Shown here: positions 23,711 to 34,660 of the stretch, in pieces | Layout of the letters: each line of letters starts with the position of its first letter | Numbering within the stretch: the stretch's first letter is position 1 | Assembly: GCA_003194525.1 (NCBI GenBank) | Contig: NBIV01000030.1 | Coordinates: forward strand, 62,001 to 126,000 | DNA: 64,000 bases | Direction of reading: 5' to 3' | Source of the DNA: Gracilariopsis chorda | Lineage: Eukaryota > Rhodophyta > Florideophyceae > Gracilariales > Gracilariaceae | Translations under genes and position numbers: made by a program | The notes under the pieces: generated by a model | The model's input: only the letters and a program-made list of their open reading frames with translations | What the model was told of the DNA's origin: nothing | Databases searched by the model: none

Positions 23711-23800
23711 CGATCATTGGCAAGATTATACTCTACCAATTGAGCTATTTTCACTATTAATGTGAGGCGAAAGATGGGATTTGAACCCATGGCAATATCT
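23711..23800 (-). tRNA. tRNA-Gly(GCC)-like sequence with 3' half before 5' half (permuted)
   Basis: On the minus strand the order is: T arm ATGGG-TTCAAAT-CCCAT (23790-23774), acceptor 3' strand CTTTCGC (23773-23767), an 11-nt linker, then acceptor 5' strand GTGAAAA (23754-23748), TA, D arm GCTC-AATTGGTA-GAGT (23745-23730) and an anticodon loop TTGCCAA with anticodon GCC (23723-23717). The acceptor strands pair at 6 of 7 positions (one G-U, one A-C mismatch at the bottom). In a normal tRNA the D arm precedes the T arm, so the halves are swapped. The D arm is of the bacterial/mitochondrial type, so a rearranged mitochondrial insertion is the main alternative. The anticodon stem is imperfect in any join I tried. 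Confidence 0.45.
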
Positions 23801-24149
23801 TCGGCGATAGCAACGATGACGCCCATTGCAATCGCTGCGATAGCTGCAGTGCTTGTAAGCAATTAACCACATGCAGAAGAAGCACTACCAAAATAAAACT
23901 AAGGACGTGAAATGGCATAATTTCATCCGATTCTCACAAGATAGGAACGTATTTGAGAAAGTCAAAGACTACTTCTTACATGCGCTGCACTAGGCAGTAA
24001 GGGAGAACGACTGGCTTGATAAGATGATGAAATATGGTGGAATGATGACGACATCAGTGGTTGATTTGGTAATCATAGTCAATCGTTCATTGAGGAACAT
24101 AGCCTACCACGACGGTAAAGGGGGAGGCCATTCTTAGCCTCCTTCCCCA

Positions 24150-24172
24150 GGGCTCACCATCATGGTGAGCCC
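24150..24172. repeat. near-perfect palindromic hairpin
   Basis: Arms GGGCTCACCAT and ATGGTGAGCCC are separated by one base. A second weaker hairpin (GGAGGC ... GCCTCC) lies just upstream at about 24124-24142. No gene is seen in 23801-24600. Confidence 0.7.
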
Positions 24173-24644
24173 CATGCAGCCGAGCTCGCGGGAGGGGCAA
24201 GGGGAAGACCTAATGCCAGTGCTTGTGCGTTGCCCAGTGGGAGCACTGCGCACTTTCAATGCTGTAGCTGTGATGTGGCCGCGTCAGTGGGTGAATACGA
24301 TCTGGCATTGGTTCTTCAGTGTAAAGAATATTTAACATATTCTATGCCGACATATGGACTGCACGTTGTTATCTTCCAAAGTTTGCGACGGTACTGAGTC
24401 TCCGTGGGCTGCTGTTCGAAGCAAATCAATCAGTTAGGAATTCCTCCTCCTCTCTCCAGCAATTTTGTGCACAGAAAGACAACCCTCCCGTGAAAGCAAT
24501 TCGGGCAAAGTATCGACGAACAAAGTCGGTCCATTGTTTATGCAAATCTTTCCTTGTTCCTGCAACATCATGTTATAGGATATTGGGAAAAGACAAGAAG
24601 AGGTCACAACCAGCGTCGGTTTTCTCTTTTGGTTTTATGCGGTC

Positions 24645-25875
24645 TTGTGGCCCTGGTTACGCGAGCGTGAAGAAAACTATCTACTGTTACCGTCGGTACT
24701 TTTCTCTCCTAAAGAAGGCCAAAACCGTTTTGGAAGGAAGGAAGTGAGAGAAAGCTATATACTATCAGAAGCTGCAGGCATGTTTATAACAGTTGCAAGG
24801 GTAGACGAACAAAGCAAAGAGGTTGGTTTCATATTCTGCTGCCCCAGCCGCCAGTGATGAAAAGATGACGATTACTTTTCTACGAGAGGGTCACAGTGGA
24901 GATGAAGACAGATACAAATGGCAGGGAGATGTACTAAAAGTCACCGAAGTCACTCAAAGTGAACTAGATAAAGTGAATAAAATAGGATTGACCTAGTAAT
25001 TGGCACTTTATCGAAATGCATATGAGTTTGATACACAGGACCGCGTCAGAAATACCTTCCAACAGGCTCATAGCTATGCTGTGCCAAAGATGTTAGAGAA
25101 CCTTCATCAACTATCTGTAGATGACCTAGGCAACTCTGTAACTTTCAGCAAGATCGAAGAGGACAAGCTCGTGGACGTTAAGCAGTTGCTTTTCTCACCT
25201 TTGTTGTCACAAGAAGAAATCGAGGGAGATCTTAGCGAGATTGTTACATCAAATAGACCAGAATACTACCTCGTGGTGGAGCAAGACTACACGAAGAAAG
25301 CATACGGAAAATGGGATAAATTGCGACTCAGAGGAGTTGGAACAGACATGAAGACGTGATTTCTTGATGAGTTCAAGAACGGAACTCCCGCACAGAACTC
25401 AACAGCACAGAACAAAGCTCAAAAGTTGCTGGAAGCCCAGGGTGAAAGCGACACCTGAGGTAAGGCAAATGGAGTTGTAGATGTAGTTGTGTCACAGGGC
25501 GTTGCCAAAGAAGAGAAGCTGAGCGAACTGAATCCTGATGTCATATCCATGATTTCGGAAGAGAATACAGCCATCTTCATCAGACCAAATGTTCTCGACG
25601 ATGCCATCGTCAATCTCCCTCTGGAAGACTTCAAACTTCTCAAAAGCAACAAAGAGAAAATCATTGAATGTTTGAAGGAGACGAAAGGCAAGCAATGTGG
25701 GACTTGCATTAATGGTGGAAACGTATCACAGAGAGTTTGCATGAGTAGCAAAGGGAGGTCATTGGCCTTTCCTAGCGTGTCAGAAGCAATAACTCAAGCA
25801 ATGGGTAAAGCAAAACGTTGCTCATATGCCCAGAACAAGGAAGGCGAGAAGGACAGGTACCTATATTTCCTGTAA
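24645..25875 (+). pseudogene. broken ORF of unknown family
   Basis: Protein-like sequence with a consistent acidic composition runs along the plus strand: a first block (24645-24857), a frame change, then one frame from about 24850 to 25875 crossed by TAG, TAA, TGA and TGA. The longest uninterrupted blocks are 25000-25359 (contains SPLLSQEEIEGDLSEIV) and 25489-25875 (contains CGTCINGGN). No known domain was recognised. It may be the relic of a mobile element or host gene. Because frames hold for hundreds of bases between isolated stops, decay seems fairly recent. Confidence 0.5.
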
Positions 25876-26189
25876 GACGGAGAATGCGTCATTGCTAGAG
25901 AGCATGTGTGAATGGTGCAGCGTGCTGTACGGAGAATGGAACCAAATACAAGGCATGGAATGAACATATTTTTTGTGGCTTTATATAGCTTTGTTGTTAA
26001 CCATCGCCCGCATACCGTCCCCCTCTCCCGAAGAAGACTTTATTATGGCTGCTTACAGTTTTTTTGAACAACATCCATTGGCACTGACGGTCCAGGTTCA
26101 TTTTAATATTGATTTGCTCGGATCTGAAGATTCGTAGGTGCTGGTTTTAATTGTGTCCCAAGAACCCAACAAGAGCGCAGAAGGAGATG

Positions 26190-26770
26190 CTACTGGCTTT
26201 CTTTGACAAAATATTTGTCGTCTTGTGGAAGGTAGCCAGATGCTCTTCTTATCACTCCAACTGACCTTGCTTCAACTGCAGACCCAGCAGCCGCCTCCAT
26301 TGGTGACATAAACCTGGAATTCGGTACCGGAGGGTTTGAGTAGTCTTTAATAGCCATCTCCGCCATATCATGAAGTTTCCGCATTTCTTCATCGTCCTGT
26401 TTCTCCAAAGTCAGACGTCTAATTGTAAAGTAAAGGACATATTGCGGCCAACTAGACGAGCTCCATTCGAAACCATATCCTTCATTGTCTGTTCTAGATC
26501 AAAAGGAGTTATGTCACAGCTTAGCAAAGAGTCAATCATTTGTTATGGAGCAGCGACTAAAGGAAAAATCATTTTGACTTACTTGTTACTTCCAACTTCA
26601 TCCGCAAGGTACTTGTCGAAGTATTGGAAAGCCCGACGCATAGTGTCGCATTTTGACCGCTTTCGGCTCAAATGGTGTTCAACTTCTCCAAAGAGCTGAC
26701 AAATATCAACGAGACTTTGCTTGCCACATCTTAGTTCTTCGTCTATAATCGCAGAAACATCTGTGGAATG
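26190..26770 (-). pseudogene. 3' part of a spliced gene of unknown function, cut by copia element A
   Basis: Minus strand. The last exon is 26493-26190 (stop TAA-side at 26190) and the one before is 26770-26583, joined across an 89-nt intron (26582-26494) with donor GTAAGT and acceptor CTAG. Splicing restores one open frame: ...EVGSNK|TDNEGYGFEWSS... and on to EKQDDEEMRKLHDMAEMA and the stop. The C-terminal part is acidic and helical; no known domain was seen. The upstream coding sequence continues in frame beyond the insertion of element A at 31546-31560 (WTISSTRR) and there meets a stop codon or an unrecognised upstream splice site. The gene is therefore interrupted and presumably not functional in this copy. 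Confidence 0.6.
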
Positions 26771-27109
26771 TGTTGGGTATGGTTGGGTATGGTTGGGACC
26801 AGTTCTTTGTACTTTCAAGAACCTCATCCCGTTTATATATGGAAGCGTACCTTGGCAAAACCCTGCCAAAATCAAAGGTACTTCTAACTTGTGGTCAAAG
26901 CTCTATCACTGAGCTGCAGGGAACCACACATATCGGATATTACATCAACATGAATAGTATCGTACTATGTGCGGCCGAGATGTAGACACATCACCTCTCG
27001 TAACACTCTCATGTAACACCAGCGCGTCACATCACATATTGCAAGAGCTATATTGCAAGAGTGTTACGTGAGAACATTGTGAGTGCTCAATGGCATACTG
27101 CTCACAACA
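26771..27109 (-). repeat. 3' LTR of element A
   Basis: 339 bp, TG...CA. It carries an extra CTATATTGCAAGAG block (a 14-bp tandem duplication near 27045-27065) absent from the other LTR. A repeated GTTGGGTATG unit lies at the plus-strand start. Confidence 0.95.
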
Positions 27110-27173
27110 TCCTCCCCATGCCACAAGAGCATCTCACAAGTCCAAGCAAACTTCGCAGTTCTTGGTGGCGTCT

Positions 27174-30100
27174 CTATGATAGAGCCTTAGTAAATATGTC
27201 GGCATGCATGTTTTCTGTGCAACAGTAATTCAAGACGATTTCTTTTTGCTGAACACCTTCTTGTACGAAATGATATCGTAGTTCAACATGCTTCGCTCTT
27301 CTGCCACCAGCGGCCCAATCTAACACTCCGGTGTGGTCCTCATAAATGATTGTAGTTTTTTCAACTGATACAAGCTTTGTTTCACATAATAAATTGCGAA
27401 CCCACCTCACTTGCTTGAAGCAATCTGATAATGAAATATATTCAGCCTCTGTAGTTGACGTTGCAATGCTTCTCTGTTTCAATGTTTTCCACAATATGAC
27501 GTTGCCAAAAAGTAACACACAGAATCCACTTGTAGATTTGCGATCCGTGTCATCTCCAGCCCAATCTGCGTCAGCGTATACACACAGGACGGGGTGGGTT
27601 TCGGAATTTTTCTTGATGTGCATGCCTTAATCTTTTGTACCATTCAAGTAACGCATGACTCTCTTCACTGCAGTCCATTGTATGACTGTAGGCCTTGACT
27701 GAGCCCGTGAAAGAATATTGACGGCAGCACAGATATCTGGCCTAGTTCGTGAAGATAGATACAGCAAGGACCCTATTGCCTCCTGATAAAGTTCTTTAGG
27801 CTTGAATAGGCCTGCTTCTGATGCTGATACAGGTCTGTATCCCGGACTCAGTGGTGTAGTCACCTCCTTGGAGGTGTTCATGTTGAAATTCTGTAGGATT
27901 CGTTCAACAGCCGGACGTTGGTGCAGAGTTATTCCATTTTATTCACGTTGCGTGTAAACCCCCAAGAAGCTGTCTGTAGAAGAGCATTCTTTCATTTCAA
28001 ACTCTGAAAAGAGCATACTTTTCACCTTGCTGGTTTTCTTGGGGTAATTGCCGATCAACAAGAGATCATCAACATATAATAGTATCCATAATTGGTGTCC
28101 TCCCCAGGTTTTGTAGAAGGAGCAAGGGTCTGTCATGCATTGTATAAAGCCTAAGTTCTTCAACCTTTGGGTGAACAGTCGGCTCCAAATTGCATTGGAT
28201 TGCTTCAGACCATATATTGACCGGTTCAATTTGAGTACTTGATTCTTTTGTAAACCAAGGTCCAGACCTTTGGGTGGAGACATATAGACTGGCTTCTTTT
28301 CATCGATATGTCCGTTCAGAAATGCACATTTGACATCCAACTGCTGTATTTCAAAGTCAAACCTAGCTGCCAATGTCAATGCTAGTCGTACAGTTCCAAA
28401 GTCAACAACTGGAGAGTAGACACCTGTGACATTCCCTTGTTGGCACATTTTAGCTACAAGGTGAGCCTTGTATCTTGTGATAGAGCCATCATCGTCATGC
28501 TTTTGAGGGAACACGAGTTTGGAATCTATGATATGCTCTCCAACAGGCTTGTCCACAACTCCCCATGTCTTCATCGACATAAGCGAAGAGAGTTCTTCGT
28601 CAATAGCTTTTCTCCATCTTTGCCACTCAGGCGAATCTCTCGCGTCCGGCAAGCTTTCAGGGACGGTACTTATTGGTAGTTCTCTTGTCACAAGACTGTT
28701 ATGGTGTCTGTCTTGATAACGATTTGGAGGGTTTCGCTGACGGTCAGGGTAGCGGCGTACTGGGTAGTGTGTCAAGAATTCTTGCATGCTGGGTGTCATT
28801 GGGAAATGGTCCGATTCTGCTTCAAGTACTTGATCGTCCTCTTCATCTTCATTCGTACCACTTTCCACGACTTCATCTGCATTTTCATTACTTCCACCAT
28901 GTCCAGTTTCCAGCTCCTCTTCATTGTCAGCTTCAGCACCATCTGGCCCCTCTGTTTCTGGCTCTCCATCATCATCTGAGTCAGCTGATTCTTGCTGTCG
29001 GTCAGCAATTTCAGGTATGGCATTCAATTCCATCTGTTCTTGAGTGTTGAACAATCGTCTTCCTGGAAAAAATCTTCATTAAAACTGACATGCCTTGCGA
29101 ACGTAATATCTCCACGTTCAATGTCATAGACGCGATAATTCTGGTGTGGGAGGCAGCGTAAGAGAATTCCACGGCGAGCTTTGCTCTCTAACTTTTTCCG
29201 TTTAGCTACATGAACCCAGACCTCACATCCAAACGTTCTTAAAGAGGTAACGTTTGGTATCCTTCCAGTGAGCGTTTTGTGAGGTGTCTTCCCATCAGTG
29301 GCTCCACAACCGATGATGTTCATTGTTCTGGTAGCAGTAACGACTGCTTCAGCCCAGAACTTCTGTGGGAGGCCTGCATGTCATAACATTGCTCTATTCA
29401 TGTCCATAAACGACCTGTTAAATCGTTCTGCGACTCCATTTTGCTGCGGAGTGTATGGAGCACTGTTCTCCCAATCTATTGCGACTTCAGAGAGATATTT
29501 TCGGAGTGAAATGTACTCTGGACCATTATCAGAGTAAAAGACCTTGATCTTTCTTTCAGCCTGTCTCTCAAACTTTAATTGAAAGCATCTGAACTCCTGT
29601 ATCAGTTTCTTTCTTTTCGTCATGAGGCGTACGTCCTTTTACCTCGACTTTTTATCGATGAAAGACACAAATTATCTCTTCCTTCCGATGCTTGGGGTAC
29701 TCATAGGACCGCATATGTCCGTGTATATCACATCCCCGATCATAGCAGCATCATTACTCCTGCTGCTTAGACTCCTTCGTGTCATCCTTCCTTCAATGCA
29801 CGGAGTGCAGTCGGCACTGTGCTCTGGAGATACATTGAGGTCCAGTCCATGAACAGTGTTTTTGCTTGTCATTCGTCGTATTCTCTGGATTCCGATATGT
29901 CCGAATCTCTCATGCCAGAGCTGTAGGCCTTGCGTTTCTTTCGCTACATATGCAACATGCGGAGCTGGACTGCCCCAAATCTGATAAACCCCTGACCTTT
30001 TTGGTGCTCTGATCATGACATCCGATCCTCTGATGAGACACACCGTTGAATCGAAAGATATTTGGTACTGTTCCTCCGTTAGGCGAGAGCAAGATATTAA

Positions 30101-31114
30101 GTTGCAGTCCATATCTTCAACGTAAAGAACGTCATGCAGTAGTATCTTTACATAACGTCTTCCAGGCTGCAATACATTAAGACAAAGGTGTCCTGTTTTT
30201 GATGCTGTCACACCCCTACCATCGCCCAACACAATGGCTCTGTGCTGGGAGCGGTGAAATAAATGCGCCAAAGCACGGTCCCCAATCATTTTACTAGTTG
30301 CACCAGAGTCAACAATGAATTGGTGGTCTCCTTGTCTGGTGACGAGAGCTCGATGGGTACTTGGATCACCTGCACGATGATATGGTTTGACCGATCTATA
30401 GTCTCGTTTGTAGTGTCCTTTCCGGCCACATTTGAAAACTCTACCCTTCACTTTCGCTTGTAATGCCCTCTCCGTACCCAAAGGACCGGCCGGGCCTGAT
30501 CCTTCTGTTTTCGTCTCTGAAGTCCTGGTGTCATACTCTTGGAGAAGTCGAGCGGTTACCTTCTCCCAGGACAACTCCTCGTCCGACAAAGTCTGAAGGG
30601 CTGATATTACTGGACCATATGGCGTCTCTCCAGTAGAACCAAAACTGGAGAACAGGATAGCAATCTGCATACTATTCCCTATGGGACTTCCCATAGCTTC
30701 CAATCTTGAGAATACAGACTCGAAATCATCCACGTAGTCCGACATTACTGTTCCTTCAGTAAATCGAGTTTGGTGTAGCTTCGTTTGCAACTGTACCCTT
30801 GTCGCAGCATTCTCCGTTGCATACCTTTCACGCAGTTTTCGATACATAACGAATGGGTTGTGACGTTCGGAGGCAACCGCCCGTAGTGGTTTGTCTCCAA
30901 GAGATTGCACAAGATACATGCGAGCCTTCGAGAGGTTTTGCTTCACTTCCATAGGTAGGGCATCAATTGTCTCTTCCCCAACGGCATCTTCTAGAACTAA
31001 ATTCAGGAGTTCCTTTGATTCCAGTAGTGCTTCTATTCGCATCATCCACAAAGTAAAGTCCTCGTGGCGTTTTTCAGAGAAGCGAGGAACCTTCCTTGGA
31101 CTGTCGTCATCCAT
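27174..31114 (-). pseudogene. gag-pol of copia element A, with in-frame stops
   Basis: Starts at the ATG at 31114 (MDDDSPRKVPRF). Gag is followed by a damaged zinc knuckle (VFKCGRKGHYKRDYR near 30430; first and last Cys lost), protease motif VDSGATSKMIG (near 30300), integrase HHCC domain (LWHERFGHIG ... CTPC, near 29930-29800), integrase core (TDICGPM, then DNGPEY near 29520), RT (QLDVKCAFLNG near 28330; YVDD at about 28076-28065) and RNase H (YADADWAGD near 27580; STTEAEY near 27460). The frame is crossed by TAA twice near 29680-29640, TGA near 29380, a frame change near 29040, TAA near 27940, TAA at about 27627 and TAG near 27175. It cannot make a full polyprotein. Confidence 0.9.
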
Positions 31115-31216
31115 AGCAGCACTGAAGCAAAGTCCTGTAACACTTTGAGAAAGCAATTAAGGAACGGCTTCTTTTAGTTCGGAGCGTTGATTGCCAGTGG
31201 AGCGCGATGCTACCGC

Positions 31217-31541
31217 TGTTGGGTATGGTTGGGTATGGTTGGGACCAGTTCTTTGTACTTTCAAGAACCTCATCCCGTTTGTATGTGGAAGCGTACCTTG
31301 GCAAAACCCTGCCAAAATCAAAGGGACTTCTAACTTGTGGTCAAAGCTCTATCACTGAGCTGCAGGGAACCACACATATCGGATATTACATCAACATGAA
31401 TAGTATCGTACTATGTGCGGCCGAGATGTAGACACATCACCTCTCGTAACACTCTCATGTAACACCAGCGCGTCACATCACATATTGCAAGAGTGTTACG
31501 TGAGAACATTGTGAGTCCTCAATGGCATACTGCTCACAACA
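31217..31541 (-). repeat. 5' LTR of element A
   Basis: 325 bp, about 99 percent identical to the other LTR by eye apart from the 14-bp duplication in the latter. In the sense of the element it is followed by gag after about 100 bp. Confidence 0.95.
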
Positions 31542-31633
31542 GAATGCCGCCGAGTAGACGATATCGTCCAAAGTTTACACGTGCCTATGTACCGGCACTA
31601 CCGCGCCATGGCCGTGGGCGGCGGCCCGCCGAC
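31542..31633. other. host DNA sliver between two copia insertions
   Basis: 92 bp including GAATG (target duplication of A) at the left and CCGAC (target duplication of B) at the right. On the minus strand its left part continues the coding frame of the gene interrupted at 26770. Confidence 0.8.
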
Positions 31634-31929
31634 TGATAAGCTTGCCTGGGTAACCTATTGGGCACCTACGCAACTTTCAGTCACCTATGAAAATTATGTA
31701 GTATTGCGTAGGGGCCGATTACGGAAGGAGTCCATTTCAGGTTCACAGGGGAATAGCCTCTGTGAAATAATCCTTAGTCTACTCTACTGTAAAAGGCAAA
31801 GACTAGATGTTTTCAACCATGTAGTCCGATACCCGACTTTCACCATCTTTACCATCGCTTTTGTTTCAACAATCAGCATCATCATCATCAACATTACAAT
31901 TAATTTGCTATACTTATTGTATTAAAACA
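31634..31929 (+). repeat. 5' LTR of element B
   Basis: 296 bp, TG...CA. A CAT/CAA-rich stretch lies near its 3' end (31878-31895). Confidence 0.95.
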
Positions 31930-32112
31930 TTCGCGAACAAAGTACTTCAATATTCAACTATCAACTACTGGTATTGGCAGAAGAACTACTTTATTGTCCT
32001 TTACATTATTTAATATTGCGGTTATGGTCGCTTATTGAAAGGTGTAATACAAGAGAACGTATTGCTTTGTTCCTGCTGAAAAGCTAAAGTTTAAAAGTAA
32101 GTATTGTTTATT

Positions 32113-32712
32113 TCTTTTACGACACTACGTAAAATATCTAACCGAGCTCTATTCTACCTAGCGCCACGAAGCGAAAGATCCTCTGAATACTCGTCAGTTC
32201 GGTCAGACCATTTAACGGACTTGGTGGCTGCGCCACTTATCGTTGACTTCGAGGCAGGAGTTACGGGAGAAGAATCGCCATCGGACACTTTTACTATTCG
32301 CCAGGAAGGTACTGGGAATCTACCTGTCATACATCGTGACAAGGCTGCTCCCAACCCAATCTCAGACCATACACGTGTGTGTGAGCCAGATTGTGACCCT
32401 CTAACCCAGCGCAGTGCCATACATATCGCACGCGTGGCAACCCAAATCGAAAGGCGACGCAAAAATAAAACTGAAAACCAGTGATTCATAAATTGCGAAG
32501 TTTGTAGTATTTTGGTGGTCAGCCAGCGCCAATTCGAAGTACATCTCGGAGGGGTCAAGCACAAAAGGAACGAACGCCATGCCAAATACAGTGACAGTGA
32601 CATCACCTGTTGCCTGTGTGACATCAGGTTCACAGAAGCATACGACCTGCAAGTGCATTACAGGAGCCACCGTCACCGAACCCAGAAATACTGCCTTAGC
32701 ACTAAAATAGTT
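32113..32712 (+). pseudogene. extra ORF upstream of gag with two C2H2-type zinc fingers
   Basis: One plus-strand frame from about 32107 to the stop at 32712 with a single TGA (about 32482). The first part is unfamiliar; the second part carries a U1/matrin-like finger CEVCSILVVSQRQFEVHLGG-x-KH (near 32497-32570) and a classical C2H2 finger CLCDIRFTEAYDLQVHYRSH (near 32612-32674). No ATG opens the frame, but GTAAGT stands just upstream (about 32096), so splicing from a leader is possible. It lies between the left LTR and gag of element B, where copia elements normally carry no gene, so it looks like an accessory, perhaps captured, gene. Nucleic-acid binding is inferred from the fingers only. 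Confidence 0.55.
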
Positions 32713-32808
32713 TAAAATACATAATAAATATCCATTTCTAAACTAATAAAGCCCTCATAAAATAGCAACAACTAAGAGAAAACAAACCATAAACACAAAT
32801 CTCAACTT

Positions 32809-32925
32809 AAAGAAAAAGAAATGAAAAGAAAAGAAAAGAAAGGAAAAGAATAGAAAAGAAAAGAAAAACCAAATAGCAGAAAAAGGAAAAAAAAGAATAA
32901 GAAAAAGAAAACAAAACAAAAAAGT
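32809..32925 (+). repeat. AAAAG-rich purine tract
   Basis: Nearly pure A and G, built on AAAAG and variants, between the zinc-finger ORF and gag of element B. Confidence 0.85.
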
Positions 32926-33476
32926 GCGTTTAGTGCTACCTTGATTAGATTACAATTGAAAGTTGTGACACCTCCAGTAACCCGTTCTCGAATTAATGCT
33001 GAAGACAGAAATCAGGCACAGGAAACCCCATTCCGTACCCCGCCGTGAATACTCGTTTACGGTTTCCTCCCCAAGGCACTAATATGAATATGCCCCAAAT
33101 CAATCGATCTCCCTCACCTCCATCCAGGAATACAAGAAGACTTTTCGGTCAAGCCCTGGTAATTGTGAATAGCATCCAAAAGTCAATGCTGGACACTATC
33201 TGGTCTTACCAGAACGACGTTGTGGATCTTACCTGTGATCATCTCATCGAATTTATTCATGGAGATTATCCTCCCGATGTACTATTTAGTACACAATTGG
33301 CATCAAATGTGGCATTATCTAGTTCTCTTGCACGACTAGTTGTTAGCCTTTCTGGAAACCTACCTCCGCATACTTCGCAATGAATATTCCTAAAACTTGC
33401 ACACTCCATTTACTCTACCTGAGGAAGGGGAAATAGCAGAAAATGTATCGATAATAATCAACGATCTTCTATTTCG

Positions 33477-34646
33477 ATGGCTTCGTCTAACCCGGTCACG
33501 AATTTTACTCAGAAGCATAACATGAATCCTCCGATTACTTACAGACTTGAAGTTCCAGCTGCACATCGAACAACGGTTGATCTTACAAAACCTCAGACAT
33601 TCATTGACATTCCAGAAGCTGCCCATAATATTTCAATGCGGTTCAAGGATAAAGAGGCAAGGTTCTCAGGAGCTTTAGGCGACTCGTGGAACGACTATTT
33701 CATCGAGTACAAGAGAGCTTCAGAATACTATCTGGTACCAGAGCAAAAGCACCTTCCTTTTCTCCATTACATCCTCTGGGATTATGGGAAGCACTATTTC
33801 ACAACTAATGTCATTTCGACAGCAAGCTCACTAGAATGAGCCAATAACGTGAAGGAGAACCAGTTCAACTCCTTCGCTAACCAGAAGAAAATCGAAAATC
33901 TTCTCTCTCATCTTTGTTTTGAATCATTTGCAACCGGCTTTACGTCCGGAACTGCTACTATAAAGAAACTAGAAAAAGAAATATCCAAACTTGTACAAAA
34001 AGGTCCATCTCACTGCCGCTCGGAAGGAAACAAAATAACGTATCTTCGAAAAGCAGTAATCGGGAATTCATGGGCCAGTAGCCCCATTATTAGACATGAT
34101 ACCGAGCATCTCTCCTATCAAGAGTTTTATACGCAGCTCAAAAGCTCGACTCAGCCAGAGAAAGAGAAATCCAACGCTCGTAAGACGACAAGCTTATACG
34201 GATTGTTCTAAAAATCAAACACACCACAGTTACTTTACCAAACGAAGAACCAGTTTCCGCCACCACGCTACCGTAGACACAAGAACAATTTCAAACCACA
34301 TCTCAATGCGCGCGTGTGCTTCAATTGTGGTGAAAAAGGACATATTCTCAGGCATTATCGCCATCCCAAAGATGTTACTGCTATGGCAGCTCGCAAAGTC
34401 CAGACGTACCAGAATTCTAAGTATCCGAATCAGAATCATGCTTTGAAACAGGTCTTGTTCGAAATATGTGAGCAAGTAGATGCATCTGATACGGAAGATA
34501 CTGAGACTTTCTTCAACTTAGCTGGCGAGGAGACGGACGCAATCAATGCAGATGCCGAAGCGAAAAAATGTGATGCAAATGACGAAGAAGAAACATTTTT
34601 CAACGAACTTGACGCGGAGTCATTCTCATTTAGACCGGATGTTTAG
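33477..34646 (+). pseudogene. gag of element B
   Basis: Begins with ATG (MASSNPVTNFTQKHNM). One TGA interrupts the frame at 33837-33839, the frame reopens to 34211, then shifts to a frame carrying the zinc knuckle CFNCGEKGHILRHYRHP (near 34318-34370, last Cys replaced) and an acidic tail ending at 34646. Gag would form the particle and bind the element RNA. Broken by a stop and a frameshift. Confidence 0.75.
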
Positions 34647-34660
34647 AGCGAAACTCTCAT

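Larger units (their letters stand above)
26771..31541 (-). mobile_element. complete Ty1/copia retrotransposon A with 5-bp target duplication
   Basis: LTRs at 26771-27109 and 31217-31541 begin TGTTGGGTATGG and end GCTCACAACA. GAATG flanks both sides (26766-26770 and 31542-31546), a perfect 5-bp target duplication. Internal order on the minus strand is gag, protease, integrase, RT, RNase H, as in copia. A purine tract GGGGAGGA lies directly inside the downstream LTR (27117-27110). The LTRs differ by about four substitutions and one 14-bp tandem duplication, so insertion was recent, yet the coding part has several stops. It sits inside the spliced gene described at 26190-26770. Confidence 0.95.

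Noticed and set aside
23640-23880. Short hydrophobic reading frames around the tRNA-like sequence
   Set aside because: They are under 40 codons, overlap the tRNA-like halves and match nothing I know.
27174-31114. Reassignment of TAA to tyrosine
   Set aside because: Intact genes here end in TAA and use TAC and TAT for Tyr, so the code is standard; the stops are mutations in a dead copy.
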